Positions 1-12,742 are shown, numbered from the stretch's first letter. The stretch is 64,000 bases of DNA from Antitrichia curtipendula (GCA_951230915.1 OX579633.1:52776029-52840028); one strand, 5' to 3'. Notes: generated by a model not told the origin, from the letters alone. Program-made: numbers and translations.

Positions 1-2948
1 TCAAACAACTTATTGTTAATTATCTCCAATCTATTTTAATGAATGCAATGAGTGCGAATACTTAACAAAAAAAATATGATACAACATTACAATATAACAA
101 ACAAAGCATATACAAACAAGACAACATCTACCATTTGTTCATACATTATACAAAAGTTCAAATGCATTAATAAATGCACTAATTGTCTTAATCAAACTAC
201 AACATTGAGTGGTTTAGGGGTGAAAGATATAAAAGAACTAAGTGCTCTATCATTAAGTATTCAATGTATAAGAGCTTGGTGGTCTTCAAATTAGGTGAAA
301 AGTTTTTCAACTCCTATAAAACTTTTCATCTAAATTTGAAGACCACCAAGCTTTTACTCACCTAATAATGATAGAACACCAAGCTCTTTTATATTTTAGT
401 TTCTACTATTTAGAGTGAACAAATAAGAGTAGATTAAAGAAAAATTCATTATAGATTCTTCAAATTCTAAGTGACTTCAAAGGCATTTACAGATAACTCT
501 CGATGCAATCATGCAACTAGAGCCCCTCATCCAAGGTTTATAGATAATTTAGGACAAATTAATGTGTCATTTTCTGTCCATCTCTTCTTAAAGGACATTA
601 AATATCCACTCTACAAAATTATTTCCCCCCTATATTTTTTCTACGTAAAATCTAATACATAATATTAAACCTAACCCTATATTAGTTACAATACTCTACA
701 TATAATTCTACATACTTTGTATTAGATATAATGTTTAAAAAAAATTTAGATACAATAAATATATAGTACCCTATCTTAGATCTCATGTGGTTTCTAATAT
801 GCGCACTAAGTGACTCCCCCAAGGATTGAGGATCTGTGTATATTTTTTCTACCTCTAAAATTTCTTTGTCTACATAGTTACAACATCATAAACTTCCCTT
901 ATAGTTCATAGTTCTATATTATTTATTTACTCTAAATATCAAAGCTATTTACATTAGCATTCATGTGCGTATATTAACCATGTAAATTTTCTTTATTTGA
1001 GATTTATTTGTAATTTTAATAAAACAACAAAAATTGGAGGTAGCTAGTTTATAAATGTAATTATAAATCACCTTTGGTATGTAGTCTAAGAAGATTGAAA
1101 ACTCTCAAATGGATAAAGATTCATCACACCTATCAATCTCACTAGTAAAATTATAGGAAGCCATTATACATTATATATTTAATTTTTGTAATTCCAAATT
1201 TGAATCCAATTTGATGGCTAGAATGATAACTCTAAGAATGTTTTGATCATCCATCAACCATTCTAACTAAAGATGGTAAATATGCCATTCAGTAATCTAC
1301 TTAGCAAGTGTGATGGTAAAATCATTTTGCTAGTTTTTGAAATTGCATTGTTTCTTTCAAATAAATATTTCACGATATTGAAAGCTCTCTTTACTAAGAA
1401 ATGAATGTGGTACTAGAACACCACTACTTGCTATGCTATAAGTTAGTGGCAACAAATTGAAGATTTTGGAATTATGAAATGTTGATCTTCCTAAGTTGTA
1501 AATTAATTTCTTCAGAGTTATGAATATGCAAATTGTAAATTTGTAAATTTGTTATAGTTAATTTATTAAATGTTAATAAAAAAATTCATATACATGTAGC
1601 CTAAATTTTTTTAATTAAAAACTTTTACACTAGTGACTTGAGACATTTGCTTACAATGTTATGTCATTGACTTTGATTGTCTAGCATTGTCTTTTGCAAT
1701 ATTATGAGCTAATAAATTCAATTTTTTTAGAAGCTTGCAAATCTTAAACATTAAATTTAACACTTTAAAATTCATTAATTCATTCATTTGTAAATTTACA
1801 ATGTTTTTTAAATTGATCAAATTTACAAATATGTAAATACAAATTTACAAACTATAAATTAACAAAAATATAAGTTCAAAATTTACAATTCACATCTCCA
1901 TAACTATTAAGAATTTAAGATTTTGAAAGTTCAACATTCAAAATATTCTTTCAATGTCAATCATTGAATAGATAGAAGCTAAAGCCCTAGTTTTATTTTT
2001 CAGATACAATTATTATTATTTGAAGAAGAGTAAATTGTGAAGGATACTCTAAAAGCCTGATTTTTCCACATTGTGTATGCTTGTATCCCTAAAGACCGTA
2101 AGTATATTTGAGTGGCTATGCAATCAATGTACCGAAGCCTCAATTAACAAACTTACTGCCAAGTACCCTTGGCCAATTATTTTATTTTATTTTGTTTTCC
2201 AACGTTCCAAAATTCAAATACTAATATCAATCCAAGTTGTTTCCAAAACATCAATTCAGGTTGTAAAAATAAATAAATATGGGATGATTTGCACCTATAT
2301 CAACAATCATATCCACATTTGTATTTGTGTATGTCTGGCAAAGAGTTGGTCACATCACAATAACACACTCACAAACAACCATAAAAAAAAGGTAATCCTC
2401 ACATAAGGCATATGCAGTAAGTCAATGATCAATCAAGTGCGAAGTGGACAGGAACAAAAAAACATCTGTAACAGACTGGGATGTTGGGTACCAACATCAC
2501 CAGTGACGAATGAGAGATTTATAAATTGGAGATTTCGAGACTACATATGAGTACTGAAATCCCGTGAGTGTGTTCATCAGCTGACAAATATATATCCCTT
2601 GCATCAAAAGGGAAGATCAAAATCGGTTTCTCTCTAAAGAATGGTGTTTTGCCCCTGCAGTGCAAAAATATGAAGCTAAGAAGCACTTTCGTCAGCAAGG
2701 GAACATTCTTTCCCTTCTACTTCTTCAGAGTACTGTAATCATGCCAAAGCAACATTTTCTCAAAAGTACTTCCAAAACACCGTCAACAAAAAGTCTTCAG
2801 GTGTAACCTTTAGCTTGCAGCTTCTGTCAGACTTCCACCGCACGTCCTGGCGCCACACCATCTTGATCTCAAACTGCAGGACTGGCCAACTGCAAACAAT
2901 CTGGCATGACACTCTTGGGAGTCCTTTTTGTTCTTTAAGAGCTTTTCA
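1..2948. other. AT-rich intergenic region, no gene recognised
   Basis: No open frame here has recognisable protein similarity; the frames of 60 to 111 codons are of the kind expected in AT-rich DNA. The region holds a strong foldback at 227-394 (listed separately). A weaker inverted arrangement is built from repeats of AAATTTACAA and TTGTAAATTT between about 1486 and 1935. The last few hundred bases before 2949 lie downstream of the PPR gene stop codon and probably include its 3' UTR. Confidence 0.6.
227..394. repeat. Long imperfect foldback (hairpin)
   Basis: The stretch from about 273 to 305 is nearly the reverse complement of 318-352, with a loop of about 12 bases. Pairing continues outward, with bulges, to ATAT-AAAAGA at 227 and TCTTTT-ATAT at 394. 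This gives one stem of roughly 80 paired positions. It could be a small foldback MITE or a microRNA or siRNA precursor. Nothing in the sequence decides between these, and no flanking target duplication is evident. Confidence 0.7.
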
Positions 2949-5900
2949 TCAGGCCTGGCGTAGCTCAGATTGGATTTGTTTTGCAGCTGTGTTGATCGTA
3001 CGACGCCTGCTTTCCCCAACAAAGCAATCCAGATAACCATAACTTGTGAACAATCTGCGAAGTTCGTCGACTTTCTTTAGATCACCTTCTCTACGACACC
3101 GCCTCCACAACTTGTAGAGGACTTCTCTGCGTGGGGTGTAACCAGAAGTTATCTGCAGCAAAAGCGTTTACATCAAAGTGCATGAGTCACAATCTAACCA
3201 GATCTTTGTAAGGATTATCAAATTCACTCATAAGCGCCATCTACAAATAGAAATTCCGCTTCAGTAGCTACATAGATCTCGATTTCAATATCTTTCATAA
3301 CATATCAATTTGTATCGTTCAAAAATACAGGGCGTGGTTTCTTCTTTCTACTTGTACATTCTGTTCCTTCCTTGAAGCTTCCTAAGTGATTTACTTTAAA
3401 TGGTTCCTTGAACACCTACAGATATGGAAGCGGTCAATTTTGGCCATTTGGCACTTAAAAGGTTAATAGTGATGATCTGAACTTGGAGCATTCAAACCCT
3501 AAAATATCTCCAGAACATGAAATAGAAAACAAACTTAAGAAGTTGCTGATGCGTTTTCCAAAAGAGCTCTCAGCACTCGAACTGTTCAAGCCTACGTGTT
3601 GAAAAGCACTTACCATGGTAGAGAGGATGGCAGAAGCTGATTGAACATCACGATTGACAATGTGAGCGAAAATCATCAGCTCAAAAGATCGTTGATCTGG
3701 AGTAACACCAGACTCGGAGATATAATCGAACAACTTCACCGCTTCAACCGTCTGCAAACCCACACAAACAGCTCTCGTTAGGAAATGCAAAGAAGATGCA
3801 AATCTAAATTCTGCGTTTCATCAAGTACCAATACAACGGTTTCGAGCAGAACAAACCTTTCTATTCTTTCCAAAGGCCTCCAAAAGAGAGTTTATAGAAT
3901 GAATATTAGGTCTCAGTCCAAATGTGCTTCCAATAGAGTCGAAGGTCTGGTATGCGCGGTTAGCATCCCAGATATTGGCGCAGCCCAGTACGACACAGTT
4001 TAAGGCAGCTAGAGGTACTGGTTGTCCAGCAGCATGCATTTCCGCCAGCTTAAAGTACGCCTGCAAATTAAAGATGTGAGAAGATTCTCACGTCTGTGTC
4101 AAATAGACAACACTAATCTTTCATGGATGATCAAGATCGTACCGTTGCGTCATGAACTTTAAACGGATAAATTAAAATAATCTGACTGTTGGCAAAGCAG
4201 TACACCCTCGAAATAAAACTCACCCCATCAAGGCCTGCAGGGCCCAACTTAGATAGCGCAATTACAAGAGGCCTCAATGACGAGAATGGACTCAAAATCT
4301 CCAACTCCTCTGCATTTTGGGGAGTCCCAAAGAGACTTTGCATCTCGGCAAGAGCCAAAAACGCAGCATCAAACTGCTGCGAGGTGGACAAGGCGTGCAC
4401 CAAGGCCATGTAACTAGCTGGATTAGGTGCACGATCTGAGCCCACAGACACTTTAAGAAGCTCCCAGGCTTCTTTGGCGAGTTCAGCATTACCAGAGCGC
4501 GCAGCTGTTCCAAGAATAGCCACAATACTCCCCTCATCCATTACTAGAGACTGTACAGCCTTCGGGGAACTTCGATTGTTGAGGCGTTGTAGAGCAGTGA
4601 GAGCACATACCGCGTCATCGACTTCGGTTGCTGCTATGACAAGTTCTACCAAGGTTTGCACTTGTGGCACCATTTCGTGAGCCTGAAGGGACACAGAAGT
4701 ACGAATCGGTCAATAAAGGGAAAACAACAACTTTCCTACCAATATATTCCATAAAACTGTGAAAATTATACGAAAGAGCAATGCTTGGTGCGCTTCCACC
4801 TCTAGTTGTTTAATAACATCAACCGCTACTTGGGTGCGGTGGACACGAGCACAAGCAAGCAACACTTCATTGAACGTAGTCTTGCTAGGCACAAGGTTTC
4901 TCTCGTGCATAGACTGCAAGTGTTTCAACGCAGCTGGTATTCTTCGATTCAACGCACATAAAGCAATGACGAAGTTATATGCGTCGCCATCAGGTTGCTG
5001 CTCTGGACCACCTCGCTCCATTCTGCAAGTACACAGACGAAGAAAGATTCCATATGAAGTGGAGTCCATTTACATTCATCTGAAAACGCACTCCGAATCA
5101 AAACATGTTACACTAATGAGTTATCCGAGGGTCTCAAGCGCCCTCAGATCGTTCATCAATCTAGCACCGTCACGTCAAATAAGGATAACCAGAATCTGAA
5201 ACGAAATATTACCTTGTAAGGGTCAAAGGTTCGTGGTTTTAATATGATCAATTCGATTGACCATATCATCAAAACTATACTCTAAACGGGAGTAAACTCA
5301 TATAACTAGAATGAGTGAAGCACATTGCATGCGTTGGTAATTTCTGGGACAAATAAAAATCCCTGCATGAACTCCTCAAAACTGCTTAAAAAAACATGAT
5401 GTCAAGCATGGAATCCCAGGGTTTAAAAAAAAGACTCTAATCAGTTCCCCAGGAACTCACTTCTCAAGGACGAGTTCCGCTGCCATCGAATCCCGTTGTC
5501 GAAACACCGACCGCAAAAGAAAATTGAAAGACAATTGCGTCGGCTTGACGCCATTTCCTTCCATCTCGGCCACGATCCTGTGCATGACATCTGGGTGAGC
5601 GCCGAGGCTGAGCTTCGCATGAAGAAGAAAGTTATAAACTAAGATGTTGGGCTTGTTGGGGTTCCCTTCCGCATCCGTCTCCTTCATCCACTCATCATAA
5701 AGTCGCACGGTCTCGTCCATCTTCTGATACGAGAGCGCATTCGACATTGCTCGTACTAACCCCATAACATCAAGCTTCTCCACAGGTGGTTGCGCAACGG
5801 GCTTGAACCCCGACGGCATCGAAAAACTGGGTCCACCAACAGAGGTTGTGAATCCTGGCGCCGGATCCGACGCAGCAATATTCACTTCCAACTGGGACAA

Positions 5901-6077
5901 GATTTGCGCGCAATGTGCACTGCTGCTCACATTCCTTGCACCCCAGACCCTAAAACCCTTTCTCTCTGTCTCGAGATGCCCTCCAAGTGCCAAAGACCCC
6001 AGACTCCGACTCAAGACTTCCCGTCGACGACCATTGAGCTGCTTGCACAAAATCCTCAAAATTTCCCGAGACGCCAT
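2949..6077 (-). CDS. Pentatricopeptide-repeat (PPR) protein, probably mitochondrial; six exons
   Basis: Exons read 6077-5461, 5022-4800, 4682-4224, 4060-3857, 3751-3614 and 3152-2949. They total 1,845 nt, encode 614 residues and end in TGA. Every intron has GT-AG borders and all phases agree. The start is the first true ATG at 6075-6077, with teloboxes just upstream. The first 30 residues are rich in Arg, Leu and Ser with few acidic residues, like a mitochondrial presequence. Helical PPR units follow, for example NILVYNFLLHAK, GVKPTQLSFNFLL, DAYNFVIALC, LVPSKTTFNEVLLACA and LRPNIHSINSLLEAFGK. The end is basic (LYKLWRRCRREGD). No E or DYW tail is seen, so this is a P-type protein; the family binds organellar RNA. 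Length and layout suggest the At1g26460 type, but that match is from memory. The intron-2 donor (4798-4799) was chosen because it preserves PPR helix spacing; other donors exist. Confidence 0.85.
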
Positions 6078-6096
6078 CCTGGCCAAAACCTCTCCT

Positions 6097-6414
6097 AAAC
6101 CCTAAATCAACCCCACCCCCCGATCTTGGTGCCAGTAGGTCCTCCAGCTAAAGAAACGCGGCACGATCTCCCACTGCGGCAAGCGCCTCTCAGAACCGTA
6201 ATTGAAAAGTAAGAAGCATGTCAGCCAAATGGACAAAACCTCCACTAAACCCTAAATCAAAATCCCCGGTCCCGAATGGAGAAACCTCCACTACACCTGA
6301 ACAAAAAAACTCCGCTTGATCATGGAGCTGAAACTCGGCTCGGCAAGACTCGGCTCAGTTCTCCCCTCGATCTGCCACTGCGGCAAGGGTTACAAGGGTC
6401 TGTCAAAACCCTAA
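6097..6414. promoter_or_regulatory. Telo-box cluster upstream of the PPR gene
   Basis: AAACCCTAA occurs at 6097-6105, 6247-6255 and 6406-6414, starting 20 bases upstream of the PPR start codon. Telo-boxes are typical of plant promoters for translation and organelle-biogenesis genes, which fits the neighbouring gene. Their spacing reflects a local duplication (see 6159-6434). The transcription start cannot be placed. Confidence 0.55.
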
Positions 6415-6434
6415 TTGGAGTGTGAGAAGCATGG
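6159..6434. repeat. Diverged tandem duplication in the PPR upstream region
   Basis: Two blocks about 207 bp apart share CGATCT-CCACTGCGGCAAG, a following AACC(C)TAATTG, and AGAAGCATG. The first begins near 6171 and the second near 6378. The duplication carries the telo-box-like segment with it, so it multiplied possible promoter elements. Confidence 0.5.
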
Positions 6435-6616
6435 TGAGAATGGTGTCACAGAAAATTCCCAGCCTCCATGGCTGGGAGACACCACCACCACTTGAAATGC
6501 CAACCGGATTAATTGATTCGCCGAGTGCAACAGCAATGCAGCAAGCTGGGAAAGACAAGGAAGTGTGCCGTGGTGAGCGTGGCGTTGCAATTGAAACACG
6601 ACAGACCGGCACTTGA
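6431..6616 (+). CDS. Possible short ORF or first exon, divergent from the PPR gene
   Basis: An ATG at 6431 opens a 61-codon frame ending in TGA at 6614-6616. Base composition is GC-richer than the flanks, and it lies head-to-head with the PPR gene, about 350 bp from its ATG. I recognise no domain. It could be a real small protein, a first exon of a gene whose remainder was displaced by the element starting at 6789, or just GC-rich 5' flank. Low confidence. Confidence 0.2.
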   Translation: MVRMVSQKIPSLHGWETPPPLEMPTGLIDSPSATAMQQAGKDKEVCRGERGVAIETRQTGT

Positions 6617-6788
6617 TCGAAAGAATTTGAGACGAAGACGACGATCAGCCAGGAGATGTCGAAGACGCTTTTACTTTTACTTTTCTAGTTTGCTCAGGTT
6701 CGCAGTTACGGAGAAACTGGCACTGAGTGTGCCGGTCACGGCCATTTGTGCAGGACTCCAGAATTTTGCCTTTTCTGGTTGGTTCTGA

Positions 6789-7429
6789 TAAGGTAGTATG
6801 CTCTAAAAGCGACCATTTAAGGGCTGGTCAGCCTTTTTCACAAGCTTCCGTGGACGAAAATATTTTTAGATCATTTTTCAGAAAAAGAAAAAAATAGATG
6901 TGGAACCTAAAACAAGTGGTTTTGTATTTTTCCAAGCATTTTTGAATTACTTGTAAATCTTCAAAGATTTGGAGCATAGGCACCTATTTGTGACCGTTAA
7001 GCACTCTGCAACCAACTCTCTTTACAAACTACTATTCATTACAGACCACAAATGTCCCCATTCCGGTGTCAAAGCATAATATCTCAAAATTATACGTGCT
7101 TAATGAAATGGGAGCCCTCCCCCCTCAGGCCTCCTACAATGTGAGGGCTCCGCCCTCGCCTTTAGGCCTGGGCCCTCATATCGCAAGAGGCCTTCACGGA
7201 GAGGCCTCCCACTATACATATTTAGGTCTCCTAAAATTCATCCACTTGCAACTTGTAAAGAAATGTGCGGAAATCAAAGACAATGATTGGCTCTTGCAAT
7301 AGAAAAACAATTTTTTCTCAATGCATTCAATTGCTAAAGTGGTCCATTTAAGAATCACCCATCTTCATTCTCCATCTAAAAATAGGGGAGGTTTGAAGAA
7401 GATAGGTGCTTTTAGAGCATACTACCTTA
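6789..7429. mobile_element. Non-autonomous TIR element, AGGTAG ends, TA-flanked (copy 1)
   Basis: The left end TAAGGTAGTATGCTCTAAAA (from 6789) is repeated exactly in reverse complement at the right end (to 7429). If the outer TA is the target duplication, the element ends are AGGTAG...CTACCT, the Tc1/mariner-like (Stowaway-like) arrangement. The interior has no transposase-like frame. A longer relative lies at 36720-37633 with the same architecture and a shared internal block. Confidence 0.75.
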
Positions 7430-7784
7430 GTGCATGTGAGAGAGAAACAACTCCAAGCACTCGAAGTAAGTTAACTACACCTAAATGTGTTCAAATAAGC
7501 ACTTCACAACATTGGTTTCCATTATTGTATTGAAAAAGGTTTTGTTGAGTCTTGTTGGAAGTCCCAAGGGGATTTTAAATTCTCTCACATCGCATTTTTT
7601 GGACATTGTACAAATAAACTATTCATTATTAAAGTGCTTGAAAATAGGTGAACACAAATGCGACCTGAAACTCTCATAAATAAAGGTTGTACATTTTAGG
7701 TAAGAATTTGAAGGAGATGGTATTAGACAAGGGGCGCAATTATTTTTACCTTAGTTGGTCGGTACATTAACCCTTAATCCCTAA

Positions 7785-8706
7785 CCCCTAAAGGACCAGC
7801 ATGCGGTTTTGGGCAGTATAAAAAATTTGGGCAGGTACTTGTGATTGGAGATTTTCATATTTTTGGCTGAAATTTTAATAGAAGGTGGGCGCAAGGAGTA
7901 CCTTTCATATGCACTAACTTTCATGACATTTGGAAATAGGAGTCAAAAGTTATGGCCAAATATGTTACATTTTTTGTAACTGGGCAGTCCGGGCAGATCA
8001 GAAAAAATCACTTTTTTCAAAAATAAAAATTTGAAATTGGTTTTCTAGAGTTATATATACGTGGAGCGCTTTGAATCATTCCATTTCGACCAATGAATCA
8101 AAAGTTATGAGGATTTTTAGTTTGCGGGCAGTTATAGATTCTCTACTCTGAAATAAACTTTGAAGTTGTTTATTTAACTCAATTTTTAATATTTTTTGAA
8201 TTTTTTTTTTCATAGGATGTAGATTTTTTATTACAACATTACAACCATTGGGATTTACATTTTTCAATTCCATAATTAAATTCTTAACAATTTAGTATTT
8301 TGGATCATTCTCTACTTCTTTCTACTTACTATTTTTTTTGTATATGTTGTACAATATCAAATAATTTGAAATTTTTTAAGCATGTAGAGAACTTGCTTAC
8401 AAAAAAGAATTCAAAGATGCACCACCATTTTGGACATTTTTTCATACAAATGTGACCTTGTGAAGTGCAGCTGCCCTGTTTTTTGCAGGGACAAAAAAAA
8501 GATTTATGCCAATTGAAATGCTAATATCTTCCAATCCGCATGGTGGAAAATTCTGAAATTTCTCGACATCTTCTAAAATTAGTTTACTATAAGATCCTAC
8601 GATTACATGTGTCAAAAAAGTTTTTTTTTCAAAAATTTGGTACTTGTACTAAAAATGGCAGTTTTGGAGTGTTTTTGGTGAAAACATAGTCATAGAACTT
8701 TAGGGG
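7785..8706. mobile_element. TTAA/CCCC element, copy E1 (922 bp)
   Basis: It starts CCCCTAAAGGACC and ends CTTTAGGGG followed by TTAA (8707-8710). The left flank reads CTAA instead of TTAA, probably a point change. The interior is non-coding with the family's hallmark blocks: paired GGGCAG motifs, GAATCATTCCATTT, and a run near GTAGAGAATGAT. Same class and size as copies at 23672, 37683 and 39085. TTAA targets with CCC/GGG termini are the piggyBac signature; no transposase is present. Confidence 0.8.
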
Positions 8707-8710
8707 TTAA

Positions 8711-10788
8711 AAGACTTGCAGCCCTCCATAACCAAAGTAGTTGCCAAAGTGCTTGGCAATAGGTGCATCAATAGGTGCATTCATTGTTTCTACAATGAAC
8801 AAGTCAAGTCATCCATTGGCTACTTTTCAGCCTCACTGTCCTTTAAAGGTTAAGAGTCTATTCATTTATAGTTCCATGTTCAAGTCCAAAAAGACAATCC
8901 GAGTGACACCTAAGCAACATATGTTTATAAGAAGGGAGACTACATACTAATTATTTTTAATTTAAGAAGGGAAGAAGAGTAGATTGATAGTGCATGTGAT
9001 ATTACTTACCCAAAGTCATTAACCAAGGTAGTCAACAAAAAATTATTCCTAAAATGAAGAGATGTAGTCTTTGTAACCACTTTAAAAATGTACAACCTCT
9101 CAAGCACTGTTACAAATGTAAAAATAATTTTCAGTATATAATAGTTATTTTTAATTTAAAAATATTCATTCTCCTCATTCAAATCAATTCTCTTAGTGCA
9201 TTCTTTTTTAGTACCCAAGTACTTTAGGAGGTTTGATTTTTAAATACTTGAAGAAAGGCCTTTGGTACATAAAAATAATTCTTTCCAACAACATACTTTG
9301 CTTCAACTTAATTTGTCTCTACCATAGAACTTGTTTGAGTAAACTACTTGGAATGAATCTCAACGCTAGAAAAGCATGATCCCTTTATTGAATCAACTAG
9401 AGAGAAATTATAAACTTTAAAATATAGCATTGAAGTCCAAATCATATAGCAACCATGAAGCCAAATTTAGCATTTATATAATTGATAGATAAAATTTTGA
9501 TGTTTTTCATAATTCAAAAAATATTTATTCTATACATGTTGATTTATTAAAAAAAATTAGTGAAAAAATAAAATTATTGTAATTTTTAAAGCATAATATA
9601 TTAATATGATCATTTCTATATAAATATATATCAAACGAATTTGAGAATTTTATCAAAAATGGAATTTTCAAATACCAAGTTTACAATTGACATTAACATA
9701 TTTTTTAAGTAAAAAAATATGATTAAAAGACACAAGTTATTGAGTAATTTGAATTTAATACATGGAACTTGGTTGTTTTTAGTTGGACTTTTTTAGAGAA
9801 TTAAATGGACAAGAAATAGAATATTTCAAGATTAATTGGTTTGATCCTAAGAGAGTCATGGAGTCCATTAGGTGGATTAAGAATGTTTTGAAGAGCTTTT
9901 TGTGGGAGTTACAAGAAATGAATCTACTGTAAACTATTTTCATCCAAGTTTTTTGAAAAAGAAAATTTTGACTATTCTTCAATAATGTCATTAGTATAGT
10001 CATCCATTCATCCCTAAGTCCCAAAGACTTTTTTCATTAAAAAATCATTCAAAACTACCATTTCTATTGCTAAGAGTAAAAAATAAAAATAAATGTTTTT
10101 TCTGCATATATAACTATAGGATCCTACAATAAACTAGTATAAAAATTGAAAAGAAAAAATTTCACAAATTTTGATCATATAGATTGCAAGTTATTGGGAG
10201 AAGAAAAATGATAAGAAGATAAATCATGCTTTTTATCTCCCCCTGCAAAAAAATTATATTGGAATCTTAGGCAAATGTGTTATTTTTTAATTGAAAAAAT
10301 GAAAAAAAACCAAAACTGTCTCAAATTTGTATACATTTTTAAATAAAAGGAGTAGAAGGTCAAAACTAACCAGATATTTTTAAAATTGCTAAAACTACAA
10401 ATTAAATGATTTAGATTTTTAATTACACAAGATTGAACCTTATATTTTTAAAATTGCTAAAATTACAAATTAAAAAAGAAAATTCTCCATAACTAGCTTG
10501 TTTGTCTAGAGTAAAGACTATAAATGCTTAAAAGTTTTGTTTTTTTCCATCCCTACTATTCCGTTCATTGAAAAAACATTACATTTGCTTCCTTTTTTTA
10601 TTAGATTATATTTTCTAAATAAATATTTAAATACTTCTCATATTGAAATTTTGAAAACCCAAAATGCAACAAGTATGTCAACTTGTTATTCTAAAATATC
10701 TTAGATTTTAAAACATTAGGATTTGTTTACCCCTACTAAGAATTTGTCATTGATAATTTGAAGAAGGCTCATTGTGTCCTCTTGGTCC
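8711..10788. other. AT-rich intergenic DNA with a TTAA-family relic
   Basis: No gene recognised. From about 10012 to 10330 the sequence resembles the left half of the TTAA/CCCC elements: a degenerate CCCTAAGTCCCAAAGAC start, then the block around GGATCCTACAATAAACTAGT and ATTGCAAGTTATTGGG. Neither end is intact. The rest is AT-rich DNA with no structure I can name. Confidence 0.5.
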
Positions 10789-10792
10789 TTAA

Positions 10793-11754
10793 CCCCAAAA
10801 TGACAAAGAGGACAGAAAGTATCCTCACACAATTTCAAGTCCAGTTCAAAGTGCTCTAACTTTTGCATCCAAGGTCCAAGTTCAATAAAAATTGTTGGAA
10901 AAGTTTCATTCTCCCCTCTAGTTTAAGTGGTAAAATTTTCAGATTAATCCAAGGTTTATTGATTTTTTGGAAGCCAATCAAAGTTCACAACTTCAATTTG
11001 AGTTCACCAAATTGTATTTTAGGGCTGCAACTTCATCTCCTTCATCCATTGCTCATTTTCAATAAAAAAAAGATTGGGTTTTGTTCCCCTTGAAGTATAG
11101 TTATTGTGGTAAAGTTTTCATGTCAATCCAAGTTGTTTTGAACTTTTGGGAGCAATTCGAAGTTCCAAATCCTGCCATTTTGGGGATATAGTGAACTTCG
11201 GCGGCTTGTTTCTTCTTCATACAGAGTCCATTTTCAATAATTCTTTTTTGAAAAATTGCGCATACTAGTCTAGTTTGTGTGGTTAAAATTTCATGTTAAT
11301 CCAATAATTAATGAGTGATAGAGAAGCATTCTAGTAGAAGGAGGTTCAACTTTAGATCTGTTTTTTGCAATTTTTCTTGCTAATTTTTGACATTTCAAAG
11401 CCGTTTTGTAGACACAATGAGTCAATTTAATAAAAAAAATTTCCACCAATGTGTTGGTATACTAGTTTTGAATCATTTTGTAGTGCAAAGTTTTTTCATT
11501 TGAGTAGGTTTAGAAATCAAATTTCACCTCCAAATGTGTTTTTGGGAAAATTTCAGCATCCATTTTCAACACTAAAACATTATGATCTTGCAATCTATGT
11601 GGCCAATTAGTTTCAAATTTTGTACATGTCATCTACAACATGTACACTACAAGATTGTACGGTTGAGATTTGTATAACTTGAATACATTTAGATCCATAA
11701 AGCTTCAAAAGCAATGATGTTTTTTAACCCCAGAAATTGAATGTCACTTTGGGG
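10793..11754. mobile_element. TTAA/CCCC element, subfamily 2, copy E2 (962 bp)
   Basis: It is flanked by TTAA at 10789-10792 and 11755-11758. It begins CCCCAAAATGACAAAGAGG and ends TGTCACTTTGGGG. It is closely similar, in opposite orientation, to 25771-26741. A 76-codon frame at 10863-11093 recurs in the other copy only because the whole repeat is conserved. Subterminal ACCCCAGAAATTGAATGTCA near the right end repeats the terminal motif. Confidence 0.85.
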
Positions 11755-11849
11755 TTAAGGGATTAATCCTTTAAGGACTCAGGATTTTGGACAAAATTCA
11801 AATATGGTATAGAATAAACTCTATGACTTTTTTGAAATTTGCATCAAAG

Positions 11850-12118
11850 CATTACATCAAATTTCACTACTGTGGAGGGCTGTGAATTCCCTAGAGTTCA
11901 CAGACAAGGAACTCCACTGTAGCAACAGACTGATATGGCAAAGCGATTGCCACATTGGATATGAATGTAAAATTATTATTTTTGATTTGATTTTTGATTT
12001 TTTGATTTTTAATATTTTTTTGATTTGATTTATACATATTTTGACCAACGCTAGCTGGTTCACAGGAACGGGAACATGCTTGAAACGGACCTACAGACCC
12101 CACAAAACACGTCTAATG
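11850..12118. mobile_element. Relic of the CATTAGATGGGATTC-ended MITE family
   Basis: The left end CATTACATCAAATTTC and right end CACGTCTAATG are degenerate versions of the termini of the intact copy at 40083-40391. Shared internal landmarks appear in the same order: GAGGGCTGT, AAGCGATTGCCA, an A/T-rich middle, then GGGAAC-ATGCTTGAAACGG. The interior is non-coding. Confidence 0.55.
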
Positions 12119-12742
12119 GGGACAATGAACATTAAGTATCAAGATTAGAAAATATCTACATGATAAAAATAATTCAAAATAAATTATAGATTTACTTCAA
12201 ATGAATTTTGAAGATTTAATTTGAGAAACTAACCAACAATTTCTATCTTTTAGCATTTAAAATTTTTCATGATTGCTCAAAATTGAAGTTATAATTGATT
12301 TGTGAAAAAAAAAACTAAATTTAACAATGATAACATCAACACTTTTTCCAAATAGTAGTAAACTTTACAACACTAGGCTAAATACCTTGAGCTATTTTCC
12401 CCATACATTTTTTGGACAATATTGTAGTTTTGAATATAAAATAAAAGATATGCCAATCTAGATTACTAAGAAAAGATACATTATTGAAAAAAATAAAAAA
12501 AACTCTTGTCCTTTAAATGTTGCATATATCCTATGCTTGGTTCAGTTGTTAAAAATAGTTCAAAAAATAATTAAATATGACATGTAATGAAAATTTCAAA
12601 ATAATTCCAATTTTTGGGGTTTAGTGCTATTCTCCAGAACTTGAGGGGTCTTCACAATCAGCTCTTGGGTGGAGATTTCTCCCCGGCATCGTGCCCCGTA
12701 TCCAGGTGCCAAAATAAGGAGTTCGACATTGGGACTTCGAAA

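Noticed and set aside
2957..2975. tRNA D-arm-like GGCGTAGCTCAGATTGG
   Set aside because: It lies within the last exon of the PPR gene (antisense), and no anticodon arm, T-arm or acceptor stem follows at tRNA spacing.
4292..4537. Overlapping frames on both strands within the PPR, GT47 and F-box exons
   Set aside because: These are shadow frames; the spliced gene models account for the coding signal.
10863..11093. 76-codon frame conserved with a 79-codon frame at 26432-26671
   Set aside because: Conservation covers the whole non-coding repeat equally; the frame has no family features and varies at its end.
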